NCBI RefSeq assembly: GCF_016865235.1
Contig: NZ_CP064030.1
Coordinates: 3,782,001 to 3,846,000 of the forward strand
Reading direction: 5' to 3'
From: Dyella caseinilytica
Lineage (GTDB): Bacteria > Pseudomonadota > Gammaproteobacteria > Xanthomonadales > Rhodanobacteraceae
Length of the DNA stretch: 64,000 nt
Position numbers and translations under genes: made by a program. A model generated the notes under the pieces. The model was not told the DNA's origin. It was given only the letters and a program-made list of their open reading frames with translations, and did no database searches. Of the stretch, positions 8,661 to 16,974 are shown in pieces (positions within the stretch are counted from its first letter, which is position 1; every line of letters starts with the position of its first letter).

Positions 8661-9035
8661 AAGTCGATCTTGGCGCGGGTGGCTGTCCCGCGCCAAACCG
8701 CCTGACCCGTTTAGCCTCCCAGTAATTTGACGCTGGCCTTTTGCCAGCATCAAAGCGACGACAGGCATAGAATGCAGGCACTAAGTATTCAGCTACGGCG
8801 TCGCTTCTTTGATACAAAGGAAAGCACTTCTCAAGGCCGCCCGCCAGCCACGCCCCCTCTCATAGTTGCCGGCTTTCCAGTATGCTCAGCGCCAACCAGC
8901 GCCCCGTCACGCAGTGAGCTTCTGGGCCAATGTCAGAGTGAAAGCTTCCGGGTCTACGGAAGCCACTAAACGCCAATTCTTGAACACGCGAAGGCCTCAT
9001 CTAGTAGCTCAGGGCCACCAGCAGGGGTCCTACAG
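8661..9035 (+). terminator. etfA terminator stem and gene-free leader of the gtr module
   Basis: A perfect 10-bp stem, TTGGCGCGGG (8670-8679) with CCCGCGCCAA (8687-8696), lies nine bases after the etfA stop and probably ends that transcript, although no T-run follows directly. A second stem, GCTGGC (8732-8737) with GCCAGC (8743-8748), follows. The remaining 280 bases to gtrA hold no convincing gene. Base composition drops in G+C across this gap, so a promoter for the gtr module and the edge of an acquired block may lie here. Confidence 0.55.
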
Positions 9036-9521
9036 ATGATCAGATTCATTGGAAAACTTACGCAGTTCGGCCGCAAACTCAGCTTTAATTTATTACCGGC
9101 TTCGCTCATTTCCTTCTTGATCGTTGGCTCCCTCGGCGTTGGAGTCCATCTGGCCGTACTTAAGAGCACGCTGGCACTGATCACTCACCAGTTCATGTAT
9201 GCGAACCTCACCGCATTGGTTTTTGCGGCCACGTTTAACTATGTACTGAACAACGAGTCGACATTCAGCCACAATGGATTGACAGGGCGGCATGCCATTC
9301 TGGGCTATTTTATTTACATGGGCGTCACCTCTCTGGGGATGGTAATCAGCCTGTATATATCAACGCATGTCTATAGCTATGGTCTGACCCCTGTTCCGGC
9401 AGCCCTTTGCGGCATCGTTGCCGGCTCGATGTGGAATTATTTCATGTCATACACTTTTGTTTGGAAACTGCTTTTCAAAAGCAGCGCCCAGAAAGTCGAC
9501 ACAACCATCGCCAATAAATGA
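9036..9521 (+). CDS. GtrA-family membrane protein (bactoprenol-linked glucose flippase type)
   Basis: A 161-residue integral inner-membrane protein with four hydrophobic segments, roughly at 22-42, 52-70, 88-108 and 120-142. The GtrA hallmarks FLIVGSLGVGVHLAVL, ATFNYVLNNESTF and MWNYFMSYTFVW are present. GtrA-type proteins are thought to flip undecaprenyl-phosphate-linked sugars to the periplasm for O-antigen side-chain addition. GGGG eight bases upstream supports the ATG. The stop overlaps the next gene by ATGA, giving the classic order gtrA-gtrB-gtr(type-specific). The gene is AT-richer than etfBA. The sugar carried is unknown. Confidence 0.88.
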   Translation: MIRFIGKLTQFGRKLSFNLLPASLISFLIVGSLGVGVHLAVLKSTLALITHQFMYANLTALVFAATFNYVLNNESTFSHNGLTGRHAILGYFIYMGVTSLGMVISLYISTHVYSYGLTPVPAALCGIVAGSMWNYFMSYTFVWKLLFKSSAQKVDTTIANK

Positions 9522-10348
9522 GTCCCATGACTAAGACACTCGTTTTCTTTGCCACATACAACGAGGCAGGAAATATCAATCCGTTGATTTCCTCTCTGGA
9601 AAATGTGGTTCCTGAGGCGGATATTCTGGTCGTTGACGATAACAGCAGCGATGGTACGGCTGACATCATTCTTGGAATGAATCGTCCCAGCATCACTCTT
9701 TTGCAGCGAAAAGGGAAGCTAGGTCTCGGCACCGCTCATTTACTTGCGCTCTCTTACGCGCAGGAGCACGGCTATGACGTCATCATCACGATGGACGGAG
9801 ACCTATCACACGATCCCGCACACATTCCGTCTCTGCTCGATCGACTAGGTGCTGGAGCGGATCTCGTCATTGGCTCGCGCTACATGCCCGGGGGCGGCTG
9901 CGACTATACCGGTTACCGTCTCTATGTAAGCCGGCTTGCAAACATCGCCGCACGATCTCTGCTCGGCATGAAGCTGCACGAGTTCACCACCTCTTATCGA
10001 GCATTCCGAGTTAGTGAACTCAAACGCCTCAATTTCGCCGCCCTCTTAGTTGGAGGATATTCTTTCTTCCTTACGACGATGGTCGAAGCATCGGTTCGAG
10101 GGCTGAAGATACAGGAAGCCCCCATTCAATTTCGCGAAAGGGGATATGGAACATCGAAACTTCCTCCCATGGAAGCCTTTCGCGGCATGACCAACCTTTT
10201 GCGGATTGCCATCAACAAGGCGACGGGCAAACTTGCACGTTCGCCCGTTGCTACGATTTCCGGTTGCCCTAGCTGCGGCACTACATTTAGCCTCATTTCC
10301 AGCGAAAATATTGGCACCTGCGTGCAGTGCGGCTTCCAATCGAAGTGA
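9518..10348 (+). CDS. GtrB-like polyprenyl-phosphate glycosyltransferase with C-terminal zinc ribbon
   Basis: A GT2-family enzyme of 276 residues that resembles dolichol/polyprenyl-phosphate mannose synthases. FFATYNEAGNINPLI is the N-terminal donor loop, ILVVDDNSSDGTADII the nucleotide-binding motif, and MDGDLSHDP the metal-binding DXD-type motif, followed by GSRYMPGGG. It would charge undecaprenyl phosphate with a sugar for the neighbouring flippase and transferase. It lacks the two C-terminal membrane helices of classical GtrB. Instead the last 35 residues contain CPSCG and CVQCG, a probable four-cysteine zinc ribbon. An alternative start lies three codons downstream. It overlaps gtrA (ATGA) and the next gene (TGATG). 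Confidence 0.85.
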   Translation: MSPMTKTLVFFATYNEAGNINPLISSLENVVPEADILVVDDNSSDGTADIILGMNRPSITLLQRKGKLGLGTAHLLALSYAQEHGYDVIITMDGDLSHDPAHIPSLLDRLGAGADLVIGSRYMPGGGCDYTGYRLYVSRLANIAARSLLGMKLHEFTTSYRAFRVSELKRLNFAALLVGGYSFFLTTMVEASVRGLKIQEAPIQFRERGYGTSKLPPMEAFRGMTNLLRIAINKATGKLARSPVATISGCPSCGTTFSLISSENIGTCVQCGFQSK

Positions 10349-12297
10349 TGACTGATTCGACGCCCCCCGCGCCGACTGCAAACTCTACGCGGAAATCCAT
10401 CAAGTTCTTGATCGCCCTTGCGATCGTCGCAGCCGTTGCATTTCCACTATCGACATTGCTGTGCGGCATGCAAGACGGTGACGGCGTACTCACGGCGCTC
10501 ATCTCTACGCAGAAATTGACCTGGTATTTCTGGGGGCAAGATCGTTTCCTAAACTTTATTCCAGCGCTCGCCCATCCGATTTCTGATGTCGTTTGGAATC
10601 TACGGTTCCAGCTATTCTTGCGGAGCTTCTTCGCGTTCCTTGCACCCATCGGGTTTCTTTATTTTCTGACCCGCTCCGCCAGAACGGTAACCATTGCGAC
10701 CGTATTGACGAACTGCGTGCTTGCCCTCACGTTAAGCGACGAGGCGCTGTTCAATCTTTACATACAACACAATCCTTTCGGCACATCGCTGGTGTTGCTC
10801 GCAGGCGCTTATGCAACGCTGGCACGGGGCACGCGAGTCAACAATTGGCGATGGGCATTGGCAAGCGTGCTTCTTTTCCTGGCATACACCACCAATTTTG
10901 CCTTGTTTGTCATAAGCCTCCCGTTCCTGGTCGTTGTTCTGTGTCTCGCTGATGAGAATCGCAAGAGTCTTCTCATCTTCATTATTGTGAACGTTGTGGC
11001 TGTGATGCTTGCGTATGTACACGCGAAGCATTTTGGTGAAGCAGAAACCCAGCTAGGTGTCGCTCCTTCAATGCAAGCGATTCGAGCTGGCTATCACGAG
11101 GTGAAGACACAGATCAGATGGACTTGGATTGCCGCCTTGGTCTTCATCTCTGTGGGCTCAGGCTTTGCCGTGCGCGCCCCAAACCGATGGGCCGCCATGC
11201 TGCTCATCGCAGGGTGCCTGGCACTTATCGGTGTACTGTCCTGCGCCTCGTGGGCTCAGATAAACGCCTACAATGTCCGCTATTACCTCACTTTTCTGAT
11301 CGGGATCGTTGCGGCTAGTGGGTATCTGCTGATTACTTGTGTACGCAACATTGCCCCTTTTTCAGAGAAGTATTACGCGGGGGTGGTATGGGGGTTGTTC
11401 CTGACCGCGTTCATAGGTGGCTTGCACGGCCTGTCTGCTACGCCGGGAGCCCTACTTGGCACGACGTGGCGCCAGCCATCCGAAACAGTTGCGGGAATCG
11501 CCGAGAACGAAAATGTCCAATTTGTCGTTGGAGGGTTCTGGGACGTTTGGCCGGCTGTTTTTGATACCAACGCGAGACTTCAAGCAGACGGCAAGGCACC
11601 CACTGTCTACGGAGGCGCAAAGCGCGGCGAGGCTCTCCGTGACACCCTCTGGAAGATCTCCAAGTCAGAAGGAAGCCTGCGGGCCTTGTGCTTCCTTGAC
11701 AGTACTGAAGCTTGCGCAGAAGCAGCCTCAAATGGGCTGAAAGCCAATATGCTCGCCGTACCACACACAGAGCGCATGTTGGATGCGAAAGGGAAGCCGT
11801 TGTTGCTCCTTGAGCTACGCTTTGCGGATCAGAACAATCGGCTTCCCAACATTACGGCATGGGGCCAACCACCGCTCAAAGCTCAGCTGGTTCATATTGA
11901 TCTGGCTGCTAGCCACATTCGCTTCGACCCAGGGAGCGACAGCATCATCGTACCGGTTACGCTTCGCAACGACGGAACTGCTCGACTGACACCCTACGGA
12001 GATCATGCCGTCAATCTAGGGGCAAGGCTGACGGACGAAGCAGGCAACGTGGTAAATGTCGACTTCGCCCGGTTAGCGCTCCCGGTCTCTGATCCCGGGC
12101 AAGAGGTGCACGCTGAATTCAACCTGCCAGCCAGCCAACTTGAAGGGCACGGACTCTCCATCCTTCCCGTACAAGAAGGTGTTGCCTGGTTCGATCAATT
12201 CGGCGTTTCTCCGGTCATCGAAGGCCCGTTCCATCGTTGCAACGAAAATGGAAGGCACTGGATGTGCGACACCATTCACGCGCTCGACGCCAAATAG
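10348..12297 (+). CDS. Polytopic membrane glycosyltransferase (Gtr third component) with C-terminal beta domain
   Basis: A 649-residue inner-membrane protein. About ten hydrophobic segments span residues 20-380. A soluble tail of about 265 residues follows, probably periplasmic if the protein is a GT-C enzyme. The early MQDGDGVLT loop, containing an acidic pair after the first membrane span, is where GT-C transferases carry catalytic acids. As the third gene of the gtrA-gtrB order it should transfer the lipid-linked sugar to the O-chain. The last 110 residues form a beta-sandwich-like domain (VPVTLRNDGTARLTP to VQEGVAWFDQFG) that is also found at the end of the sulfotransferase at 12753. The start is set by the TGATG overlap. 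The exact family and sugar are unknown. Confidence 0.72.
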   Translation: MTDSTPPAPTANSTRKSIKFLIALAIVAAVAFPLSTLLCGMQDGDGVLTALISTQKLTWYFWGQDRFLNFIPALAHPISDVVWNLRFQLFLRSFFAFLAPIGFLYFLTRSARTVTIATVLTNCVLALTLSDEALFNLYIQHNPFGTSLVLLAGAYATLARGTRVNNWRWALASVLLFLAYTTNFALFVISLPFLVVVLCLADENRKSLLIFIIVNVVAVMLAYVHAKHFGEAETQLGVAPSMQAIRAGYHEVKTQIRWTWIAALVFISVGSGFAVRAPNRWAAMLLIAGCLALIGVLSCASWAQINAYNVRYYLTFLIGIVAASGYLLITCVRNIAPFSEKYYAGVVWGLFLTAFIGGLHGLSATPGALLGTTWRQPSETVAGIAENENVQFVVGGFWDVWPAVFDTNARLQADGKAPTVYGGAKRGEALRDTLWKISKSEGSLRALCFLDSTEACAEAASNGLKANMLAVPHTERMLDAKGKPLLLLELRFADQNNRLPNITAWGQPPLKAQLVHIDLAASHIRFDPGSDSIIVPVTLRNDGTARLTPYGDHAVNLGARLTDEAGNVVNVDFARLALPVSDPGQEVHAEFNLPASQLEGHGLSILPVQEGVAWFDQFGVSPVIEGPFHRCNENGRHWMCDTIHALDAK

Positions 12298-12752
12298 TTC
12301 TTCATTCACGCCGATACGGGCTAAGCAACACAAACTCGGCGGTAGCTTCCGACACCTTTGACCAACCGGCCACCCTTCGGCGCACCTTTGTGTCGCCCTC
12401 TTTGGCTCCAGTGGACCTGCTTGTGCTCATTTTTGCGTTGCCGATTTATCGGCGACTTTCAGTTAATCGTGACTCCGGAATGCGACCGTCAATTTGCCAC
12501 ACGGATTAAGTGGCCGAGTCGCAAGAACTTACCTTGCCAGGCCGACAGTATGACCAGCAACTGACTCCCAATTCGATGGGTTGTCACCTCCTCCAGAACC
12601 CAACCGTTACTTGAAACAGGGGTGCCAAGGAGCGAGTAATGGCCAGCACAACATAGTTACAATTAGCTTACAGTTAACTTACAATCAATTGGCGGAATCC
12701 GTCTAGGGGGACGGATGACCGATCTCGAATTCGCATAGCCAAGACGCGCCGA
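12298..12752. other. 455-bp AT-rich intergenic region
   Basis: No gene is supported here. Short G-A-C-T-rich segments around 12449-12580 (GGCGACTTTCAG, CAGCAACTGACTCC) vaguely recall the repeated ends of IS21-family elements, but no transposase fragment is readable and I give this little weight. The right end contains three 11-bp direct repeats (12657-12689), listed separately, which are likely part of the control region of the sulfotransferase gene. Confidence 0.35.
12657..12689. repeat. Three tandem 11-bp repeats upstream of the sulfotransferase
   Basis: The bases read TTACAATTAGC, TTACAGTTAAC, TTACAATCAAT in immediate succession. The shared core TTACARTYA recurs every 11 bp, about one helical turn, which places all three copies on the same DNA face. 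They lie 64-96 bases before the ATG at 12753. This could be a cooperative activator or repressor array, or simple slippage of an AT-rich unit. Confidence 0.6.
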
Positions 12753-14414
12753 ATGCAAAAACTTCTTCACTTTCATCTCCCTAAGACCGGCGGCACAACG
12801 ATACGCCACCATTTGGTCAATCAACTGGGAGAAGGCAAAGTTACCCCCGCCCTTGCCGGAATGCGTTTGGCAGATGCGCTTGTGGAATGGGATCAGATGT
12901 CGGCCATTAGTGGTCACTTCTCCCCGCGCCACGGAGACAAACTGCCGCTGGATCGTTACAGCTTCACCGTTCTTCGCGACCCGATGGATCGCTTTCTTTC
13001 TGAGTTCTATTTTTCAAAGATCGATAACTCAAGCAGACCTCTGGATAGAAGAACTCACGCCCTCGATCTCGACTCCTACCTCGATAGCCTAACTGATAGG
13101 GAACGCCAGGAGTTTCCAATGCAATTGGAAATGCTCTATCCCCTTGGCACGAACTCTCAATGCACTCTCACTCAGAACGACAAGTTGTCGGCCGCCTTGA
13201 ATACACTGGAGCTCTTTAGCTCGATAGCAGTCCAGGACGAGTTGGAGGATTTCACGTGCATGCTTGACGCCAATTTCCATTGGCCATGCAAACCAACCCC
13301 CAGGGTAAATGTCACGTCCTATCGGCTGAATCTCGACGATTTAAGTACATCACAACGCAAGCGCTTAACGTTGCTGCTTGAAACTGAAATGGAGCTCTAC
13401 CAGCGAGCCAGGGAGATATTCAAGAAGCAAAGGAGACGACTCCTAAGCCAGGCACGAAGTAAACCGGACACCAATCCCGCTCTTGAAGCAATCGCATCAG
13501 CGCCTGATCAAACCATAACGCCTCCCAAGAACTTCGGGGACCTGAGATGCGTGATCAAAAAAGTCCGCGTCAGTGGCCCCATATCGGGCGACGAACGCGT
13601 CATGATCGGAGAGCAGATTTCAATCTCTGTTGAGTTTGAAGCAAAGGTACCCGTGGCATCGTTAAATATAGGAATCGCTATCAAGGATGATCGCGGCGTG
13701 CTTATATTTGGCACCAACTCAATGCTTCTGGGTGAGGTATTCAGCCTTACGCCCGGCGTGTATATCGCTACGTACCGTATGTTAAATCGCATGCCGATAG
13801 GAAAATATCATTTAGACACGGCACTGGTTCCAACCGAAAGCCACTATGACGGCTGCTACAACTGGATTGAGCAGGCTGCTTCATTCGACGTATACGACAT
13901 CGCCCTGACCACCTTTGAAGGTAAGATATTGATGGACGCCCAGGTTGAGTTGGCGCCTGCGTCCGACTCCTCCTCATGCGCGAGCGCGCCCTATATAACA
14001 GCGAATCGAGCCATACGAGCAAGAGCGCGATTGAATCAGCCTCTAACTGATTTCAATTCGAAAATTGTCGCAATGTGCTCGCCAGAGTCCGTTCAGAGCG
14101 GAAGCGAGGTTCTGCTTCCGGTGCGATTGAAGAACAAGAGCAAACTAACTTGGCCTGCTTTCGGACTACAGCCCGTCGTCCTGTCCTATCGATGGTGTAC
14201 CACTGATGGTGCGATCCTGATCGCCGACGGCTTAAGAACCCAGCTCCCAAGTGACGTGGAACCCGGTCAAAGTGTAGTCATAGCGCTTCACGTCAAAGCT
14301 CCAGATGTGAAAGGCAGACTAGTCCTGAAGGCATCGTTGATACAGGAGAGCGTCGCTTGGTTCGTAGACCGGCAGCCTAGTAACGCTCTAGCATTCGAAC
14401 TCACCATCACGTGA
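12753..14414 (+). CDS. Sulfotransferase fused to a Wzt-type carbohydrate-binding domain and a C-terminal beta domain
   Basis: A 553-residue cytosolic protein with no signal peptide. Residues 1-235 form a PAPS-dependent sulfotransferase: FHLPKTGGTTI (7-17) is the 5'-phosphosulfate loop, SGHFS (53-57) supplies a likely catalytic His, and VLRDPMDRFLSEFY (73-86) is the 3'-phosphate site. Residues about 260-380 resemble the polysaccharide-binding C-terminal domain of Wzt: IKDDRGVLIFGTNS and GKYHLDTALVPTESHY parallel IKDRTGQQVYGTNT and GHYSISTALVSTDTHL in the ATPase at 23172. Residues about 446-553 repeat the beta domain of the preceding membrane transferase (SLIQESVAWF). The architecture implies sulfation of O-polysaccharide recognised through the Wzt-like domain. 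It probably has its own promoter behind the 11-bp repeats. Confidence 0.83.
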   Translation: MQKLLHFHLPKTGGTTIRHHLVNQLGEGKVTPALAGMRLADALVEWDQMSAISGHFSPRHGDKLPLDRYSFTVLRDPMDRFLSEFYFSKIDNSSRPLDRRTHALDLDSYLDSLTDRERQEFPMQLEMLYPLGTNSQCTLTQNDKLSAALNTLELFSSIAVQDELEDFTCMLDANFHWPCKPTPRVNVTSYRLNLDDLSTSQRKRLTLLLETEMELYQRAREIFKKQRRRLLSQARSKPDTNPALEAIASAPDQTITPPKNFGDLRCVIKKVRVSGPISGDERVMIGEQISISVEFEAKVPVASLNIGIAIKDDRGVLIFGTNSMLLGEVFSLTPGVYIATYRMLNRMPIGKYHLDTALVPTESHYDGCYNWIEQAASFDVYDIALTTFEGKILMDAQVELAPASDSSSCASAPYITANRAIRARARLNQPLTDFNSKIVAMCSPESVQSGSEVLLPVRLKNKSKLTWPAFGLQPVVLSYRWCTTDGAILIADGLRTQLPSDVEPGQSVVIALHVKAPDVKGRLVLKASLIQESVAWFVDRQPSNALAFELTIT

Positions 14415-14630
14415 GTTCGATATTTAACGATCGAATATCCGACCCACTAGGCAGCGCGGCCAAAGGCACTTCTCGAAACCCGATCGACATAGGTTTCAAG
14501 GGAATCTGAATGGATTAACATCGAGACCGCTTCATTACGATCCGCTGCGCGCCACATATGCCGGCGAATTGCCTCACAGTGATGCTGTGCCGAAACATCC
14601 ATTTGGCGTTACGTCAACCATTGCCATCCT

Positions 14631-14675
14631 AAAAGAAATACAACTCTCCAACGGGATCTCCGTCCGAGAGTTGTA
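14631..14675 (-). terminator. Rho-independent terminator of the wzm-to-manB operon
   Basis: Read on the minus strand after the manB stop, a 10-bp stem (14675-14666 with 14648-14639, TACAACTCTC pairing with GAGAGTTGTA) encloses a second inner ACGG/CCGT pairing. It is followed by TTTCTTTT. This is a good intrinsic terminator for the leftward operon. The sulfotransferase gene ends at 14414 on the other strand; 14415-14630 holds nothing recognisable. Confidence 0.8.
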
Positions 14676-14690
14676 GCTCGGCTGGACGAC

Positions 14691-16040
14691 TCAAGCCGAC
14701 GCAATAAGACTGGAAAGGAGTTCGGTTTTCTCCCTCATCACAAGGGTGTCCCCCCTGCTTTCCACATTCAAGCGCAACAACGGCTCTGTATTGGAAGAGC
14801 GCAGATTAAAGCGCCACTCACCGAAATCTGCACTGATGCCATCCACCTTTTCCACGTGTGGTTTCTGACCCGCGAAATGAGCCATGACGTGATCAACGGT
14901 CTTGGCCGCATCGGCTACAGTAAAATTGATCTCTCCGCTACATGGGAAAGCAGCGACTTGCTTGCTTACCAGCGACTCAAGAGACTGACCACTCTGGCTG
15001 ATGCGCTCAGCCAAAAGCAGCCAGGGAATCATTCCTGAGTCACAGTAGGCAAAATCACGAAAGTAGTGATGGGCGCTCATTTCTCCGCCATAGATCGCGT
15101 CTTCAGCTCGCATGCGCTCCTTAATGAAAGCGTGACCTGTCTTGCTTTGCACCGGTATACCACCGGCATCACGCACCATCTCGATGGTATTCCATGTCAG
15201 ACGAGGATCGTGGATCACCTTTGCACCGCGATGTTTTTCAAGAAGCTGGGCGGCAAGCAGGCCGACGATGTAATACCCCTCGATAAACTCGCCATTGGCA
15301 TCAAAAAAGAAGCAGCGATCAAAATCGCCGTCCCAGGCCAGCCCGAAGTCGGCGCGATGATCGCGAACCGCATCCGCGGTCGCCGAGCGGTTTTCAGGCA
15401 ATAGAGGATTGGGAATGCCGTTGGGGAAACTACCGTCTGGCTCATGGTTTACCCGGATGAATTCAAACGGCAAATGCCTTGCGAGCAGATCCACCACGGG
15501 TCCCGCACAACCATTGCCAGCATTGACCACGATCTTCAGCGGCCGCAGAGCCGTCGCATCGATGTAGCCCAACAGATGGCTGATATAAGCCGCCTTGTCA
15601 TGGTCACGTATCACCTGACCATGTCGCTCAGCGTCAATGAAGCGGTTCTCTTCCACCAAACGCTCCATGTCACGCAAGCCGGTATCACCGCTAATTGGCC
15701 GGGCTCCTTCTCGCACCAGCTTCATCCCGTTGTAGTCCATCGGGTTGTGGCTGGCCGTGACCATAATCCCGCCGATCACGCCGCGATGAAATGTCTGGAA
15801 GTAAACCTCTTCGGTTCCGCACAGACCGATGTCGATGACATCACAGCCGGCTCGGGTCAAACCTTCTGTCAGGGCAGTCGCCAGTGCCGGACTGTCCTTG
15901 CGGATGTCATAGCCGACCACCACGCTACCCTTACCCGCAATCTGGGCGAATGCCCGACCGATTCGCTCGGCCAATTCGACGTTGAGTTCGTCGGGAATGC
16001 GGCCACGAATGTCGTAAGCCTTGAAGCTCTTGAGCGTCAC
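14691..16040 (-). CDS. manB: Phosphomannomutase/phosphoglucomutase
   Basis: Interconverts mannose-6-phosphate and mannose-1-phosphate (and probably the glucose phosphates, as XanA/AlgC do), feeding GDP-mannose and dTDP-glucose synthesis. The 449-residue alpha-D-phosphohexomutase has KAYDIRGRIPDELN at the N-terminus, the phosphoserine loop TASHNPMDYNGMK, the Mg-binding DGDFDR, the sugar loop GEMSAHHYF and the phosphate-binding RSSNTEP near the end. The GTG start is chosen because it gives the standard family N-terminus (TLKSFKAYDIRGR) and has AGGAG nine bases upstream; an ATG 12 codons earlier overlaps rmd by 8 bases. It is the last gene of the wzm operon. Confidence 0.93.
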   Translation of the reverse strand: MTLKSFKAYDIRGRIPDELNVELAERIGRAFAQIAGKGSVVVGYDIRKDSPALATALTEGLTRAGCDVIDIGLCGTEEVYFQTFHRGVIGGIMVTASHNPMDYNGMKLVREGARPISGDTGLRDMERLVEENRFIDAERHGQVIRDHDKAAYISHLLGYIDATALRPLKIVVNAGNGCAGPVVDLLARHLPFEFIRVNHEPDGSFPNGIPNPLLPENRSATADAVRDHRADFGLAWDGDFDRCFFFDANGEFIEGYYIVGLLAAQLLEKHRGAKVIHDPRLTWNTIEMVRDAGGIPVQSKTGHAFIKERMRAEDAIYGGEMSAHHYFRDFAYCDSGMIPWLLLAERISQSGQSLESLVSKQVAAFPCSGEINFTVADAAKTVDHVMAHFAGQKPHVEKVDGISADFGEWRFNLRSSNTEPLLRLNVESRGDTLVMREKTELLSSLIASA

Positions 16041-16068
16041 GTTACAGTTCTCCTGCAGGCCAGGGGCC

Positions 16069-16974
16069 TTACTCATGTGCCTCGTACATCCATTGCAGCG
16101 TCTGCCGTAACGGAATCATATCTAGTGGGCCGATCAAACGTTCCAACTTCTTGTTGGAACCGGTCAATCTTGCTACCTCGTTAGCGCGAACGAATGCGGG
16201 GTTGACGCGCACTTCGATGCGATAACCGGCTAAGTCCTCCATCATCCCGATGACTTCGTTAAGCGTGTAGGCGTGTCCGGAACAGAGATTCACGACCTCA
16301 CCAACCGCATCTGCATCGAGCAGCTTCCGGTAGGCATTAGCCACGAATCGCACGTCCTGGAAGTCCCGCGCAACATTGATGTTGCCCAGCTCGATGACAG
16401 ATGCACGACGTCGAAAATGTGAAACGATCTTGGGAAGCAGGTACTTTTCCGACTGCCCGACGCCCGTGTAGTTAAACGGACGCGCCAGGATGATGGGCAG
16501 ACGGTCGGCCCAAAGGCGCGCCATCTGCTCCATCGCGAGCTTGCTGACTGCGTAATCATTGGCTGGCGCTGCTGGCAAGTCCTCGGTCAGGAGCTGTGCA
16601 TCACTGTTGCCGTAAATATTGGCGCTGCTGGCCAATATCACTGCACGCGGCCGATGACTACCGGAGGCTAATGCCTCCAATAGATTGCGGGTACCTACGA
16701 TATTAGTGCGATAGATGGCGTCCGCATCGCCATGCGCAACAAAGGCGATCGCGGCCAGATGTATCACCACGTCAGGCATTAGATTCCCGATGGCCTTGAT
16801 GGTGGCTTCGCGATCGCATAGATCGACCACAACGTTTCCGGCAGCAGGCTCGTGCGACAAGCCCACCACTTTGTATCCCGCAGCGACCAGCTCAGCCGAA
16901 ACGTATTTGCCGGTAAAGCCTACGCTTCCGGTCACCAGTGCAACGGGTTGCGAACGATCAGAAGGACTGGCCAC
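16069..16974 (-). CDS. rmd: GDP-6-deoxy-D-mannose reductase (GDP-D-rhamnose synthase)
   Basis: A 301-residue short-chain dehydrogenase/reductase. It has the NAD(P)-binding TGSVGFTGKYV near the N-terminus, the SSANIYG segment, the catalytic YAVSK (Tyr-Lys pair) and NLCSGHAYTLNEV. Directly downstream of gmd, it most likely reduces GDP-4-keto-6-deoxy-mannose to GDP-D-rhamnose, as Rmd does. A single-enzyme fucose synthase (Fcl) is less likely because the length and motifs fit Rmd better. Translation probably starts at a GTG preceded by CGGAAC, 17 bases inside the end of gmd, which suggests coupling. Confidence 0.88.
   Translation of the reverse strand: MASPSDRSQPVALVTGSVGFTGKYVSAELVAAGYKVVGLSHEPAAGNVVVDLCDREATIKAIGNLMPDVVIHLAAIAFVAHGDADAIYRTNIVGTRNLLEALASGSHRPRAVILASSANIYGNSDAQLLTEDLPAAPANDYAVSKLAMEQMARLWADRLPIILARPFNYTGVGQSEKYLLPKIVSHFRRRASVIELGNINVARDFQDVRFVANAYRKLLDADAVGEVVNLCSGHAYTLNEVIGMMEDLAGYRIEVRVNPAFVRANEVARLTGSNKKLERLIGPLDMIPLRQTLQWMYEAHE

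Noticed and set aside
8772..8969. Short plus-strand frame between etfA and gtrA
   Set aside because: No ribosome site, no overlap with neighbours and non-coding-like composition; it covers the etfA-gtrA leader.
12440..12590. Possible IS21-family end remnant
   Set aside because: Only loose resemblance of short motifs; no inverted repeat pair or transposase fragment could be read.
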